NCBI GenBank assembly: GCA_002439875.1
Contig: DJQB01000028.1
Location: 15,917-79,916, forward strand
Reading direction: 5' to 3'
DNA length: 64,000 nt
Origin: Bacteroidales bacterium UBA6397
GTDB taxonomy: Bacteria; Bacteroidota; Bacteroidia; Bacteroidales; UBA932
The position numbers were made by a program, and so were the translations under genes. Below the pieces are notes generated by a model. It was given only the letters and a program-made list of their open reading frames with translations. It ran no database searches and was not told the DNA's origin. The stretch's first letter is position 1, and the number at the start of each line of letters is the position of its first letter. This document shows, in pieces, positions 1-9,461 of this stretch.

Positions 1-607
1 TTACGGCCACATAGTCGTTGGCGACCATCGTTGTGGATGATCCGTTAGCCGCGACGAGGTGACCGTTATTGTCTGCGAAATTTATTGCTGATGAAGAATA
101 GTTGCTTGAAGAGCTTATGCAGAGTCCATCGACATAGACAGGCTCGCTGCCATTGTTGTAAATCTCGAAGTAGTTGTCCTTCATGTAGTTGGTTTTCGCT
201 GGGGTCTTGCTGCCGCAGTAGAATATTTCCTTGAATATGAGCGAAGAAGACTTGGTCGCGGAGATTTTTATGGAGGAAAGTGCATCCTCTGAATCTATGA
301 CGACAGCCTTTGCGCTTCCGAGGTAGTTGTAGATGGAGTAGCGGGCGGTGGCCACGACATCATAGACCCCTTCAATCAATTGGGAAACTGACACGGATTT
401 GCCGGAAGTCTCAAGCTCGGTGATCTCACCTGTGTTGGTGTTTGTGAAAGTGACAAGGTAGCTGTCCGGTGACGGAACGCCTTCCGCAAATCCGGATTCA
501 TCCAGACTGATCTCAAAATCGTAGAATTTCACTTTGTCCTTTTGGCATGAAGTGAAGGAAAAGACTGTGGCTAAAGCCAAAACAGCGATAAAGATTGTTC
601 TTTTCAT
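1..607 (-). CDS. DUF4876-type lipoprotein (C-terminus beyond window edge)
   Basis: The first 202 codons are present and the frame is open at base 1. The protein begins MKRTIFIAVLAL and has a lipobox FTSC with Cys21, so it is predicted to be an exported lipoprotein. An N-terminal beta-rich part is followed by a lamin-tail-like stretch (YFEIYNNGSEPVYVDG). I assign it to the DUF4876 family, which in Bacteroidota is typically encoded beside TonB-dependent receptors. It is the third gene of a minus-strand operon, 24 bp after the receptor gene. A surface or periplasmic partner of the receptor is the natural inference; its ligand is unknown. The family call rests on pattern memory and neighbourhood. 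Confidence 0.72.
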   Translation of the reverse strand, partial: MKRTIFIAVLALATVFSFTSCQKDKVKFYDFEISLDESGFAEGVPSPDSYLVTFTNTNTGEITELETSGKSVSVSQLIEGVYDVVATARYSIYNYLGSAKAVVIDSEDALSSIKISATKSSSLIFKEIFYCGSKTPAKTNYMKDNYFEIYNNGSEPVYVDGLCISSSSNYSSSAINFADNNGHLVAANGSSTTMVANDYVAV

Positions 608-631
608 ATACAGTAATGTTAAGATGTTGTT

Positions 632-3469
632 CTAAATTTTAACTTTGAGTTCAAATCCGAAATACATAGGGGAATTCAACTCGGAATATGTGCCTATGCT
701 TATTTCGGACGGATCCAGAGGTCTGGAATTGAATATGTTATTGACAAAGAAAGATGCTGTCATCAATTCCCCGATCTCTTTGGAGATGTTCAGATTGAAC
801 ACGACCGTAGGGATTGTGTGGCTCACGGTGTAGCGGTTCGGAGATTTGATGTCATACATGTACTTATAGGCAGGATCCGACGCCATCGCTGAGGTGAATT
901 CCTCCACGAGTCCGTTTTCCGCGCTGATGAAGAGTTGAGGCCGTTCATCGTTGTCGTAGTCGGTCCAGTTGCGTGTGAACACATTCAGCTGTGTGGAGAG
1001 TGTGACCACGAACCCGATGGAAGGAATATTGTGCGTCACCCTCAGCGTTGTGAGGAATTTCTCGAAATTGACACGGCTGACGAATGGATCATAGACAGAC
1101 ACATTTGCTCCGACATAGCTGCCGGAACGCTGTCTGAAATCAAACGTGTACCCTGCATTGGCGCTTTGGGTCGTCATCCATGCCCCGTTGAGGAAAAATG
1201 AAGTCCTGATGGCATCGAAACGACCGAGGTTCAGTTCATATTCAATTCCCCGATTGCGCTCGTAGCGAGTGTTCATCGGCTTGTAATACCTGAAAAACTT
1301 CTTGTCGTTTCGGGTCAGGTCGAAAACCGGAGCTCCGGATTCATCGGTACCGGCAATGGAGTAAGTAAGGTAAGGAAGCAGGACGAATGTGTCAAAATCC
1401 GAACCGAAAGTGTACCCGTTTTTCATCAATTCATCATAGAATGTGATCTTAAGGGTGTAGCGGGAGGCTATTGTCAAATCAAGGCCAAACTCAAACTTAC
1501 GGTTCTTCGCCATTTCCAGTTCGCTGTTGGAAGTGTCGAATATTCTTGTGCTTGCGATCACGATTTTATCTTCCGTCGACTGTGCATCGTTGTTGAATAA
1601 GGTCTGGTCGCAGTAAGCGTTGTTCGGATGAAGGTAAGATGCGGTTGGAGCCTTTGCCGTGATTCCGTAGCCGCCCCTTAGATTCAGGACGCGGGGGATA
1701 ATCTCATAGCTGAGATTGATTCTTGGAGATAGGGCATCCAAGCTTCCTACCATGTCGTAACGCAATCCGGCGCTTAGGTTGAATGCTCTGCTTAGGACGG
1801 TGGCCTTGAATGAGCTCTCAGCGAACACACCGGACTGATTCACGAACGGAATGTCATCGAGAGGCCTTTCCCGGTAGCCGGAATCTGTGTTTGTGCTGTG
1901 AGGAGGCGGTGTTCCTTCCGGGAACACAAGCCCCCTTCCCAAGTTCCCATCGGACTTGAAATCCAAACCGGCAAGGATGCTTTCGTTGGCATCGCCCCAG
2001 GATTTGAACAACTTTGCGACGAGCTTCGCATAACTGTTCATTTCCCTGCTGTAGAAATCATAGTGCGAGAAGTACGAATCCGGCATAAACGTGGCGAATG
2101 TCCCGGACGAAACCTGTTCAGGACTGAAATTCGTTATCTTGTTGCCGTTGATGTCATAAAAGTCTCTTCCGGGAACATTGCTGACGATTGTCCCGTCAAC
2201 CATGTTGTTGGTGTACAAGGATGTGGCGTTGGCGCAGATCTGTTCTTTGAAGGAGTCTTTCAGCGTGAAGCTGTTGGAAAGATCATACCTGATGGATTTG
2301 AGCCAGCCGGCGTTCGCGCTCCAAGTTCCGTTGGTGCTGATGCGGTAGCCGTAACTCTTCCCTCCTGACGCGAGACGAGACCTCATGTCATCAGGATTTG
2401 GGTTTCTGGTGTCTTTCCCGAATTTCAGATCAATGGAGCTGGTGCTGGAAAGCCTGTTGAATGTGTTGCTGTAAACGGCCTTGAAATTGAGTCTCTGATA
2501 GTTGGCGTAATTCTCGGTGGTCTTGGAGTTGCTGTAGGCATAATCAGAACTGAGGTGTAGGCTGCCGGTCTGTGGAGAAATCCGGAATCCTTTGGAAAGA
2601 GAAGCCTGATAGATTTTGGGATCTGTCTTGAGCCTGACAGTCAGAGGCTCGGCTCCTGCTTTAGAGTTTATGATGACGGCCCCGGATGTCAAGTCTCCGT
2701 ATTGGACGGACGGAATTCCTCTTATGACCTCAATAGACTCAATGTTGTCTGTGGAAATCGAACGCACATCCACCCCTGAGTTAGGAACCGAACCGGCATT
2801 GAACGTGGACGTGCCTGCGATAGTGGTGGACGTGCCGTTCATGGCGGAGCTGATGCCTTCCATGTTCGCATTGTTGGACACCGGTGATCCGTCAATGATG
2901 ATGGCGGTTCCAAGGCTGTTCATGTCACTGCCGGAGGCTGTACGGAGGTTGAGGCTCTGGGCGCTTGACAGACTTGGGTTTGACAAGCTGACTCCAGGCA
3001 ACAGCTGCATCACATCCCCAAGCGAACTTGTCAGGGCATGATCTATGGCCTGACGGGATATTGTGGATGCGGTGGCTTCTCCCGCCTTGCTGCTTTGGGC
3101 GACCACCTGAACCTCTTTCAGACGGAAGGAGCTCTGTTTCAAAGAGAAATTATAAACGGCTTTGCCTGAACGTTTGAGCACTACCGTTGAATCGATAGTG
3201 ACGTAGCCGATCATCTCTATGTGGAGTTCATATTGGCCTTCGTCCAAATTATCGAAAGAGTAGTTGCCTTTCGCGTCAACCACGGAGTACATGCCTGCCG
3301 GATTGAGCACAACGACAGCCGCCTCAAGCGGTACTGGCTTCCCGTTTTCCATGGTTGTCACCTTGCCGCTCAGCCGGATTTTTCCGTCACTCTGCATTGA
3401 ATGTCCGATGTTCCAATGAAGCAAAAACAGAAACAGTAGCGGAATTATGTATTTCAATTCCTTCCTCAT
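632..3469 (-). CDS. TonB-dependent outer-membrane receptor with N-terminal CarboxypepD_reg domain
   Basis: The 945-residue protein has a signal peptide (about 1-24), a carboxypeptidase-regulatory-like beta-sandwich (about 28-113) typical of Bacteroidota receptors, a plug domain (about 125-275, with EVIRGIPSVQYGDLTSGAV) and a long beta-barrel ending in a hydrophobic strand. Such receptors import ligands across the outer membrane using TonB and the proton-motive force. It lacks a SusD partner, so it is not a standard glycan-utilisation pair. It lies between a C25-like peptidase gene (14 bp upstream) and a DUF4876 lipoprotein gene (24 bp downstream). The context suggests uptake of a peptide, haem or metal ligand, but nothing in the sequence fixes the substrate. 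Confidence 0.93.
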   Translation of the reverse strand: MRKELKYIIPLLFLFLLHWNIGHSMQSDGKIRLSGKVTTMENGKPVPLEAAVVVLNPAGMYSVVDAKGNYSFDNLDEGQYELHIEMIGYVTIDSTVVLKRSGKAVYNFSLKQSSFRLKEVQVVAQSSKAGEATASTISRQAIDHALTSSLGDVMQLLPGVSLSNPSLSSAQSLNLRTASGSDMNSLGTAIIIDGSPVSNNANMEGISSAMNGTSTTIAGTSTFNAGSVPNSGVDVRSISTDNIESIEVIRGIPSVQYGDLTSGAVIINSKAGAEPLTVRLKTDPKIYQASLSKGFRISPQTGSLHLSSDYAYSNSKTTENYANYQRLNFKAVYSNTFNRLSSTSSIDLKFGKDTRNPNPDDMRSRLASGGKSYGYRISTNGTWSANAGWLKSIRYDLSNSFTLKDSFKEQICANATSLYTNNMVDGTIVSNVPGRDFYDINGNKITNFSPEQVSSGTFATFMPDSYFSHYDFYSREMNSYAKLVAKLFKSWGDANESILAGLDFKSDGNLGRGLVFPEGTPPPHSTNTDSGYRERPLDDIPFVNQSGVFAESSFKATVLSRAFNLSAGLRYDMVGSLDALSPRINLSYEIIPRVLNLRGGYGITAKAPTASYLHPNNAYCDQTLFNNDAQSTEDKIVIASTRIFDTSNSELEMAKNRKFEFGLDLTIASRYTLKITFYDELMKNGYTFGSDFDTFVLLPYLTYSIAGTDESGAPVFDLTRNDKKFFRYYKPMNTRYERNRGIEYELNLGRFDAIRTSFFLNGAWMTTQSANAGYTFDFRQRSGSYVGANVSVYDPFVSRVNFEKFLTTLRVTHNIPSIGFVVTLSTQLNVFTRNWTDYDNDERPQLFISAENGLVEEFTSAMASDPAYKYMYDIKSPNRYTVSHTIPTVVFNLNISKEIGELMTASFFVNNIFNSRPLDPSEISIGTYSELNSPMYFGFELKVKI

Positions 3470-3483
3470 CTGTGCATGGCTTG

Positions 3484-5634
3484 TTATTCGCTGATTCTTC
3501 GTATGCTCTTTGTAAGTTCAGCCCGTAGGCGCGGATCACTTTCTTTTTCGAGAAGAGATTGGCAGAGACTCTGGGCGCGGGGCGCGAGATAGGAATAGCG
3601 ATACCATCCAAGTGTCTCAGCGATAAGTAATTTTATGTCTGGGTCCGAACATCTCGTGTAAAATTCGGCGATCGGTTCAAGCGCATCCGTCCGGCATTGG
3701 TTTCTTTGCGCGCGGATGAAGAGCTTGGCCGATTTCAAGTCAATGGACTCGCTCGACAGATTGTCTATGTCTGCTTTTTTGGAGGCTGAATTTGAATCAA
3801 TGTACTTGCAAAGGGATTCTTTGCCTTCTTCGCCTTTCCAGTACGGAGTAGAAAGCACAAGGCTCTTGGCCTTCTCCCCATCAATTGTGACGAACAGAGA
3901 CTTGATGTGGAAAAGCACCCTCTTTGAGGTCAGCGGGTCAAGGAACAATTGCACGGCTTTCTCGGCAAGAGCCGGAGACTGATTGTAACTTGCGAATTTG
4001 GCTCCGAGTCTTTGGAGAAGCTCGTAATCATCGTCAAGCGCCAGAAGGATTGCCTTGTCAAAGCAGTCTGGTGCGATTTCAGCATTGCCGTCGAATGCCG
4101 CCAGCCTTACAATTCCGGAGGAGGAATTGCTTTGAACATCAATCAGTTCCTCTGGCGTGATTGAACCGTGTCTTACCAATTTCCTTATTGCAAGAGCCTT
4201 GACATCAGGATGGACTTCCTTCGATGCGATGGTCTTTCTCCAAAATTTATCGGAATATTCACCACGCCCCGCAGCGGCATCCCATGAGCTCAAGGAAGAA
4301 TAGTGGAAAGTAGGGTCTCCGAATATGTGGGTTTCCAGAGTCCAGATGTTCTTGTAGATGTTCCCGGCACACACTCCTTCTCCGAACAAGCCCACCATCT
4401 CATCGCACCAAATGTCTTGAAGTGAGTTGACAGAGTGGGCGAGAGCCGCAAGTGTGGAGTTCTTGTCAGAGAACAGGTAATGCGACACGATGTAATCATC
4501 TTCAATGAAAGCTCCGTTGAAGCATGCGTCAAAGATGATGAATCTGGCAGCGATGCTGTGGGCGTCAACGTCTTCCGGATAGATGTCCAAGGATCGGCTG
4601 TAGAGACTGTCTTGTGCGATGAATTTCGGATCGGACGCTTCTTCCAACCAGTGGGCAGGGATGCCGTAGCGGTTGATGTAATCGGCTTTGAGTTTCTCCG
4701 GGTTGCGAGAGGAGCGCATCTTTACACGGAAATAGTTCTGCGCAAGAGAAAGCCAACCCTCGGGAGAGGAAACGTAAGGGGATCCGTTGAGCAGCTGCAT
4801 GTCGTTGTAGCCATGATGATGGAGTATGGCGAGATCCACGCTTGGCTCGGAAAGCCCCGCGAGAAGTCTGTCCTTGACTGATTCGTCGAAATCATGATTG
4901 ATGAAATCCACCTTCCCGCCATTACTTTCAATAGTAGGGAACTGCTCGTGAAGAGCCTTGTACTCAGCCATCCTGGCCACCATGGACTCCGAATTGTAAC
5001 CGTGTCCAGCGAAGAATAGGACATGATTGATGACTGCGGCGTCTTTCTTGGCTTTTACAGCCTTCTTCAAGAAAGCGTCAATGAGCTCATATTTATGGTC
5101 CTTGTCCGCGGGCTTGATTCTGGATGTGTAGATGGAGGAGCGGATCCTCTGCGGTGAATCCTCGCTCAAGGAATAGTAGAAGAGTTCCGGCTTGTCAGCG
5201 TCTCTCTTTAGAAAGCGGAACTCCAAGTTGAAATCGTCATAGAATCGATCCGAAGGAACGCTGGAACTTTTCCAGTCGCGTTGTTGATTCATCTTGAACG
5301 CTGAGCTCAGGTGCTGCGCATCCCTTATCATAGGAACGGGAATATCTCCCACAAGCACAGCCCCTTCCAAAGACTCGTTTTCGTAGAGCTTCTTCAATGC
5401 CGCTCGCAGAGAGTCTGGAACGCCCCATCTGTCAATGAGCAGGATGCCTCGTTTGCCGTCAAGCTGCATGCTTGAGAGGTACTCCTCAATGGCGGTGGAG
5501 GCGTGAGAGTAAGTGAGAGAATCCGTTACCACTGCGACCGATGTGCGGGCGGATGGTCTTGCGGAGGAAATAATGCTGCAAAACATCGCAGCCAGCACGA
5601 ATATCGTGCGATGTCTGAAAATACTACTAACCAT
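3484..5634 (-). CDS. Exported C25-like (gingipain-fold) cysteine peptidase with helical C-terminus
   Basis: The 716-residue protein has a signal peptide (about 1-25) and then a caspase/gingipain-like domain (about 30-445). The likely catalytic dyad is His274 in ILHHHGYND and Cys371 in IIFDACFNGAF. The end of the domain carries a GDP motif (ETHIFGDPTF) that is usual in C25 peptidases. Residues about 455-716 are alpha-helical and HEAT-like. No type IX secretion C-terminal domain is visible, so a periplasmic site is likely. It is the first gene of the operon with the TonB receptor and the DUF4876 lipoprotein. It may process a ligand or the receptor itself; that is inference. The fold call is fairly secure, activity is not proven. 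Confidence 0.8.
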   Translation of the reverse strand: MVSSIFRHRTIFVLAAMFCSIISSARPSARTSVAVVTDSLTYSHASTAIEEYLSSMQLDGKRGILLIDRWGVPDSLRAALKKLYENESLEGAVLVGDIPVPMIRDAQHLSSAFKMNQQRDWKSSSVPSDRFYDDFNLEFRFLKRDADKPELFYYSLSEDSPQRIRSSIYTSRIKPADKDHKYELIDAFLKKAVKAKKDAAVINHVLFFAGHGYNSESMVARMAEYKALHEQFPTIESNGGKVDFINHDFDESVKDRLLAGLSEPSVDLAILHHHGYNDMQLLNGSPYVSSPEGWLSLAQNYFRVKMRSSRNPEKLKADYINRYGIPAHWLEEASDPKFIAQDSLYSRSLDIYPEDVDAHSIAARFIIFDACFNGAFIEDDYIVSHYLFSDKNSTLAALAHSVNSLQDIWCDEMVGLFGEGVCAGNIYKNIWTLETHIFGDPTFHYSSLSSWDAAAGRGEYSDKFWRKTIASKEVHPDVKALAIRKLVRHGSITPEELIDVQSNSSSGIVRLAAFDGNAEIAPDCFDKAILLALDDDYELLQRLGAKFASYNQSPALAEKAVQLFLDPLTSKRVLFHIKSLFVTIDGEKAKSLVLSTPYWKGEEGKESLCKYIDSNSASKKADIDNLSSESIDLKSAKLFIRAQRNQCRTDALEPIAEFYTRCSDPDIKLLIAETLGWYRYSYLAPRAQSLCQSLLEKESDPRLRAELTKSIRRISE

Positions 5635-5639
5635 GGCCG

Positions 5640-5647
5640 CAAACTTA
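5640..5647 (-). promoter_or_regulatory. -7 promoter element TAAGTTTG of the C25 peptidase operon
   Basis: Read on the minus strand, TAAGTTTG matches the Bacteroidota TAnnTTTG element and ends 5 nt before the peptidase start codon. Transcription would then begin at or next to the ATG. No clear -33 TTTG is seen. Confidence 0.5.
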
Positions 5648-5729
5648 CATAAAAATCTGCGATTTTTACAGCACTCTATTCAGAAATAACTATTTATTGT
5701 GATTGTTTTTATGGAACGGATCTAATCCG

Positions 5730-6542
5730 TTATCCATTTACCAAAGTAAGATTGTACTCTCTGGTGCATGTGTTGCCTTCCTTGTCCTCAGTCGTGAACT
5801 TGAAGAGATACTCGCCCGGCTTGGTGCCCTCCGGGAATTTCGGATGCTCGTGGAAGGTGGTGTTGCGCGTGCCTGCGTAGGGTGACTTGTCCCAAGTCTG
5901 GTTCACCACTTCAGTTTTGCCGTCTTTGGAGGTAATCAAGACTGTGATCCTCTTCAACTGGTTCATCACGCAGTAGACATCGGCCTCCACGTGCAGATCC
6001 CCGGTCTTAAGGCTTCCCGTGTGGTTGTTCACCTCTTCCGCACCGTGTCCGCTGCCCATCTCAAAGTTTTCAAGAAAAGGCTTGTCGCTTATCTGGAACT
6101 GTCCGGTGACTGCCTTTGACTCACCGTTGTCCAGTGTAATGACGAGGTTCATTTTGTATTGCCCCACTGGCTGGTCCATCGGAAGCTGCTCATAGTCATC
6201 GGCGGGAATCAACGCTTTCAGTTCCCCGGTCTCCTTGTCATAACCAGAGATCAGTTCCGTCTCATCGAACTTGCCCTGCCCTCCGTCTTCCTGCTGTGCT
6301 GTCATTTTTATTGAAGCGACGGCCCCTTCAAGTACTTTGATTTTGGCCTGGATGGAGAGGTGTCCATAGGCGAAGGCAGTGCCGCTGTCGGGAATATCCT
6401 TTTCCCCAAGTTTAAGTTCCTCCACGGAGATGTTCTCCTGAGGCTCGTCGGGTGTGTGATTGTTTTTGTCACAGGAAGTGAACCCGAACGAGAATGCTCC
6501 AAGCAGCATCGTGGCTGCTGAAATAGATTTAATTAGTCTCAT
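5730..6542 (-). CDS. Lipoprotein with two DUF4625-like domains
   Basis: The 270-residue protein begins with a signal sequence and the lipobox FTSC (Cys24), so it is predicted to be a lipoprotein. Two similar beta-sandwich units follow, about 38-150 and 152-268. The second carries the features of DUF4625: a strand around LHVEADVYCVMNQLKRITV, a His pair in TTFHEHPKFPEG, and a closing GEYLFKFTTEDKEGN. It is the last gene of the metal-uptake operon, 28 bp after a single-domain DUF4625 gene. The histidines suggest metal binding on the cell surface or in the periplasm. The function of DUF4625 is not established, and the duplication is my reading of internal similarity. Confidence 0.75.
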   Translation of the reverse strand: MRLIKSISAATMLLGAFSFGFTSCDKNNHTPDEPQENISVEELKLGEKDIPDSGTAFAYGHLSIQAKIKVLEGAVASIKMTAQQEDGGQGKFDETELISGYDKETGELKALIPADDYEQLPMDQPVGQYKMNLVITLDNGESKAVTGQFQISDKPFLENFEMGSGHGAEEVNNHTGSLKTGDLHVEADVYCVMNQLKRITVLITSKDGKTEVVNQTWDKSPYAGTRNTTFHEHPKFPEGTKPGEYLFKFTTEDKEGNTCTREYNLTLVNG

Positions 6543-6570
6543 AACAAATTGATTTTAATTTTTTTGAATA

Positions 6571-7074
6571 TTACTCTTTTGCTCTTATCTTGATGCTGAT
6601 CGCCTTCAGTTGCTGCCAACCCGCTTTGTCGGTCAGCCGTACCATAAAATGATAGTCGCCTGTGTCGATGCCTTCCGGGATAGGGATGTCCACCTTTGCG
6701 TCATACGACTTCTGCCCTTCGGGAATCGCGAAATCCTGATTATAGACCCAAGGATTGACTGGATCCTTCTTGGGATCGAGAGGACAGTCACCTGCTGATG
6801 TGGAGTGAGTGTGGTGGTCGAAGTTGTGGTGGATCTCCAAGTTGAAGTTTCCGAGTTCACCATTGTCCGTGAATGTGTAACGGAACGGAATCTCCTCCCC
6901 TATGTGGTACACCTCGCAGTCAATCGGTGACGGGACATCCCCGTCCACAATCTCCGGCTTCTCCAGGTCTTTAGCCTTTGTGTCTTCTCCCGTGCAGCTT
7001 TCGGCCAATGTAAGCGTGGTGCACAAAGCTATTACACAGAAGCACACTGTCATTAGGTTGATTTTGTGTCTCAT
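6571..7074 (-). CDS. DUF4625 lipoprotein with His-rich loop
   Basis: The 167-residue exported protein has a hydrophobic signal ending in AESC (Cys27), a probable lipobox. The single DUF4625 beta-sandwich has a histidine cluster HHNFDHHTHS at about 104-113, a clear candidate metal site, and the family ending GDYHFMVRLTDKAGW. It lies 73 bp after the TonB receptor gene and 28 bp before the two-domain DUF4625 gene, all on one strand. It may capture a divalent metal and pass it to the receptor; this rests on the His cluster and the Fur-family regulator nearby. Confidence 0.82.
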   Translation of the reverse strand: MRHKINLMTVCFCVIALCTTLTLAESCTGEDTKAKDLEKPEIVDGDVPSPIDCEVYHIGEEIPFRYTFTDNGELGNFNLEIHHNFDHHTHSTSAGDCPLDPKKDPVNPWVYNQDFAIPEGQKSYDAKVDIPIPEGIDTGDYHFMVRLTDKAGWQQLKAISIKIRAKE

Positions 7075-7147
7075 GATTTTAATGATTTGTAATTCCTCCT
7101 GCAGTCAGGAGATTGTTGTTGATTATTGTCTTATTGTATAGATGCCA

Positions 7148-9355
7148 TTAAAAGTTCCAGACAGCCATCAGCATAATGTCGCGGCCAGGGGCGGGCACTC
7201 CGATCAGGCGGTAGTAGCTGGTGTGGTCGTAGTACCTGACTCCGAGGAGATTGTCGCAGCGGAGCGTAATGCGAAGCTGGTCCTTGCCAAGCGGGAAGGA
7301 TTTTCCCACAGCGAGGTTCAGCAGCTGATGTCCCGGAGTCGGTTCTTCAGGAGGCACGACCTCATTCTGGCTTCCCACGACAACATATTCAATGGCCGCG
7401 AATCCTCCTTTGGCCACATCCGCTGCCGGAAGATTGTATCGCAGCATTGCGGAAGCGGACCACGGAGGGGACATCGGCAGTGAATATCCTTTCTTCTCAC
7501 CGCTGAGTTGTCGTGAATATAGGTACTCACCGTCAGCGTCAAACTCAAAGTCGCGGAGGAACCGCCATTTGAGCGAGGCCTCGAAGCCCCAGCGGAAGAC
7601 CCGGCTTTGCGTGTAGTAATATAATTGCAGTCCCTCTTTGTAATCGGATGTCGGATTGAGGTAGATGTAGTTGGGAAAGTAATTCGCATAAGGGGTGAAG
7701 GAAGCCTCCACCGGACCACGCTCGAAGACAACTCCGGCGTCTATCTGATAGGACTCCTCCGGTCTCAGACCTGCATTGCCTTTCTCGTAGCGGAAAATGC
7801 TGTAGTTTACTCCGTCCATTCCGAGTTCCTTGGCTATCGGCATCCGGAAACTCTTGCCTATGTTCGCCTTGAGGGCGAAATCGCCTATGCGGCCGTTAAT
7901 CCCTGTTGACCAAGTTATGCTGCTGAATCTTTTGCTGAAATCCGACGAGCGTTCCATATAGACTGAATCACCGTCCGCTGTGGGTGTCTTGAACCAGTCT
8001 TTGTAGCTGTGGATGTCCACGTCGCCATAGTCGTACCTCATGCCACCGCTCAGGATGAGATTCTCGTTGACCACGGTGCGGTCGGCCACGTATGCTCCGA
8101 ATGCTTTCCGCTCGAAGTCGGGAAGTATGAACCCCCAGCCTCCTTTACGGTTGACTTGGCACTCTGCGTTTGCTCCCATATTCAGTGCGCTCGCCCCGAA
8201 AGTCTGGCGGACATTGACGGTGGAGGTGAAGGTGTTCTTTCTGAAGCTCCGTTCAAGGGCGTCAGGGGGAGTGGGCATATAACCGTGTGAGACTGGTTCT
8301 GAATATTCCCTCTGCCGGTTGTTCTGCCACCCAAGGTCTGCCGCCAACGTCCCCCGATTCCATCTCCATTCGGTATGGTTTGACACAAAGGTGTGGCTCA
8401 CAGAGTGGTATGGCAGGTCTATGTCTCGTCTGGAAGCATCGTAGTCAATGTCTGACATCCGCACCTCAAGTCCGTGAGCGTCAGCGAAGAATCCGCTCTT
8501 AGTGTTCACGTTGCTCATCCGCAGGGATGTCCTCCAGTCATCGCCCTCGTATCCAATAGCCAGGCTGCCGTCCGTCTCCCTGCCAGCGGTGTTGCGCAGC
8601 CGACTGTCGTGCAGCTTGATGTAGTAGGAATAGTACTGGATGCTGTCAGCCGGGATCTTGTAGTCTGCGTAGTCAATAATAGTGGCGTTTGCCTTGTACC
8701 AGAATCCACCGTTGCGTCCACTGATTTTCCCTGTCGCTCCGATTGACTCGTTATTGCTTCGGGCGAACAAGTTGACACTTCCCCCGAAACGCTTGACTGG
8801 AATGATGTCGCTCTTGAGGTTGATCACCCCGCCGATGGCGTCCGAGCCGTAGGCGAGTGCCGCCGGCCCTTTGACAACCTCCACGCTCTCAACACCAAAC
8901 TGGTCGGTCTCAAGTCCGTGGTCATCTCCCCACTGCTGCCCTTCGTGCTTTATTCCGTTTTCAGCCACGAGTATCCTGTTCGCACCCAGGCCTCTTATTA
9001 TGGGCTTGGATTCTCCGGAGCCTATCACCGAGGCTTTGACACCGGGAATCCTTGACAGGCTCTGCATAAGCGAGCCCCCGAAGTTTTCCTCAATGTATTT
9101 CCTGTCCGCTTCCACAGTGCTTAAGGAGGAACGCATCTGTAATTCCTTCTCGCTGCTGAATCCTGTCACCACCGCCTCGTCCAATGTACCGCCTTTCCTT
9201 GATCTGACAGTGTCGGTCGCGGCCACGCGTTTGATTGTGTCCTGTGGCTCGGTTTCTTTTATTGGGGTGCCGTAAACTTCCGCATTCAATTTTCCGGATG
9301 CGAGGCAAAGCAGGATGAGGAGTGGAAGAGCGGAAACCGCTGTATTCCTTTTCAT
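7148..9355 (-). CDS. TonB-dependent receptor, probably for a metal or metal complex
   Basis: The 735-residue protein has a signal peptide (about 1-25), a plug domain (about 55-200) with the segments GLGANRILVAENGIKHEGQQ and EVVKGPAALAYGSDAIGGV, and a 22-strand-type barrel ending in MLMAVWNF, with the C-terminal Phe usual for outer-membrane barrels. Unlike the receptor at the left end it has no N-terminal CarboxypepD_reg domain. It sits between a His/Cys-rich small exported protein and two DUF4625 lipoproteins, with a Fur-family regulator transcribed divergently. By that context it is a ZnuD-like metal receptor, most likely for zinc, though iron or another metal is not excluded. Confidence 0.9.
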   Translation of the reverse strand: MKRNTAVSALPLLILLCLASGKLNAEVYGTPIKETEPQDTIKRVAATDTVRSRKGGTLDEAVVTGFSSEKELQMRSSLSTVEADRKYIEENFGGSLMQSLSRIPGVKASVIGSGESKPIIRGLGANRILVAENGIKHEGQQWGDDHGLETDQFGVESVEVVKGPAALAYGSDAIGGVINLKSDIIPVKRFGGSVNLFARSNNESIGATGKISGRNGGFWYKANATIIDYADYKIPADSIQYYSYYIKLHDSRLRNTAGRETDGSLAIGYEGDDWRTSLRMSNVNTKSGFFADAHGLEVRMSDIDYDASRRDIDLPYHSVSHTFVSNHTEWRWNRGTLAADLGWQNNRQREYSEPVSHGYMPTPPDALERSFRKNTFTSTVNVRQTFGASALNMGANAECQVNRKGGWGFILPDFERKAFGAYVADRTVVNENLILSGGMRYDYGDVDIHSYKDWFKTPTADGDSVYMERSSDFSKRFSSITWSTGINGRIGDFALKANIGKSFRMPIAKELGMDGVNYSIFRYEKGNAGLRPEESYQIDAGVVFERGPVEASFTPYANYFPNYIYLNPTSDYKEGLQLYYYTQSRVFRWGFEASLKWRFLRDFEFDADGEYLYSRQLSGEKKGYSLPMSPPWSASAMLRYNLPAADVAKGGFAAIEYVVVGSQNEVVPPEEPTPGHQLLNLAVGKSFPLGKDQLRITLRCDNLLGVRYYDHTSYYRLIGVPAPGRDIMLMAVWNF

Positions 9356-9461
9356 CTTGATCTTTTCTATTGTTTTGATTGACTATTTCTTAGGGCTATT
9401 GCCTGATGATTATCGGGGCATAGAACACTAAAACCAAAATTTGTTTGACTTTAGTGATTCC

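Noticed and set aside
5716..5730. Inverted repeat ACGGAT-CTA-ATCCGT as a terminator of the metal operon
   Set aside because: It overlaps the stop codon and has no T run on the minus strand.
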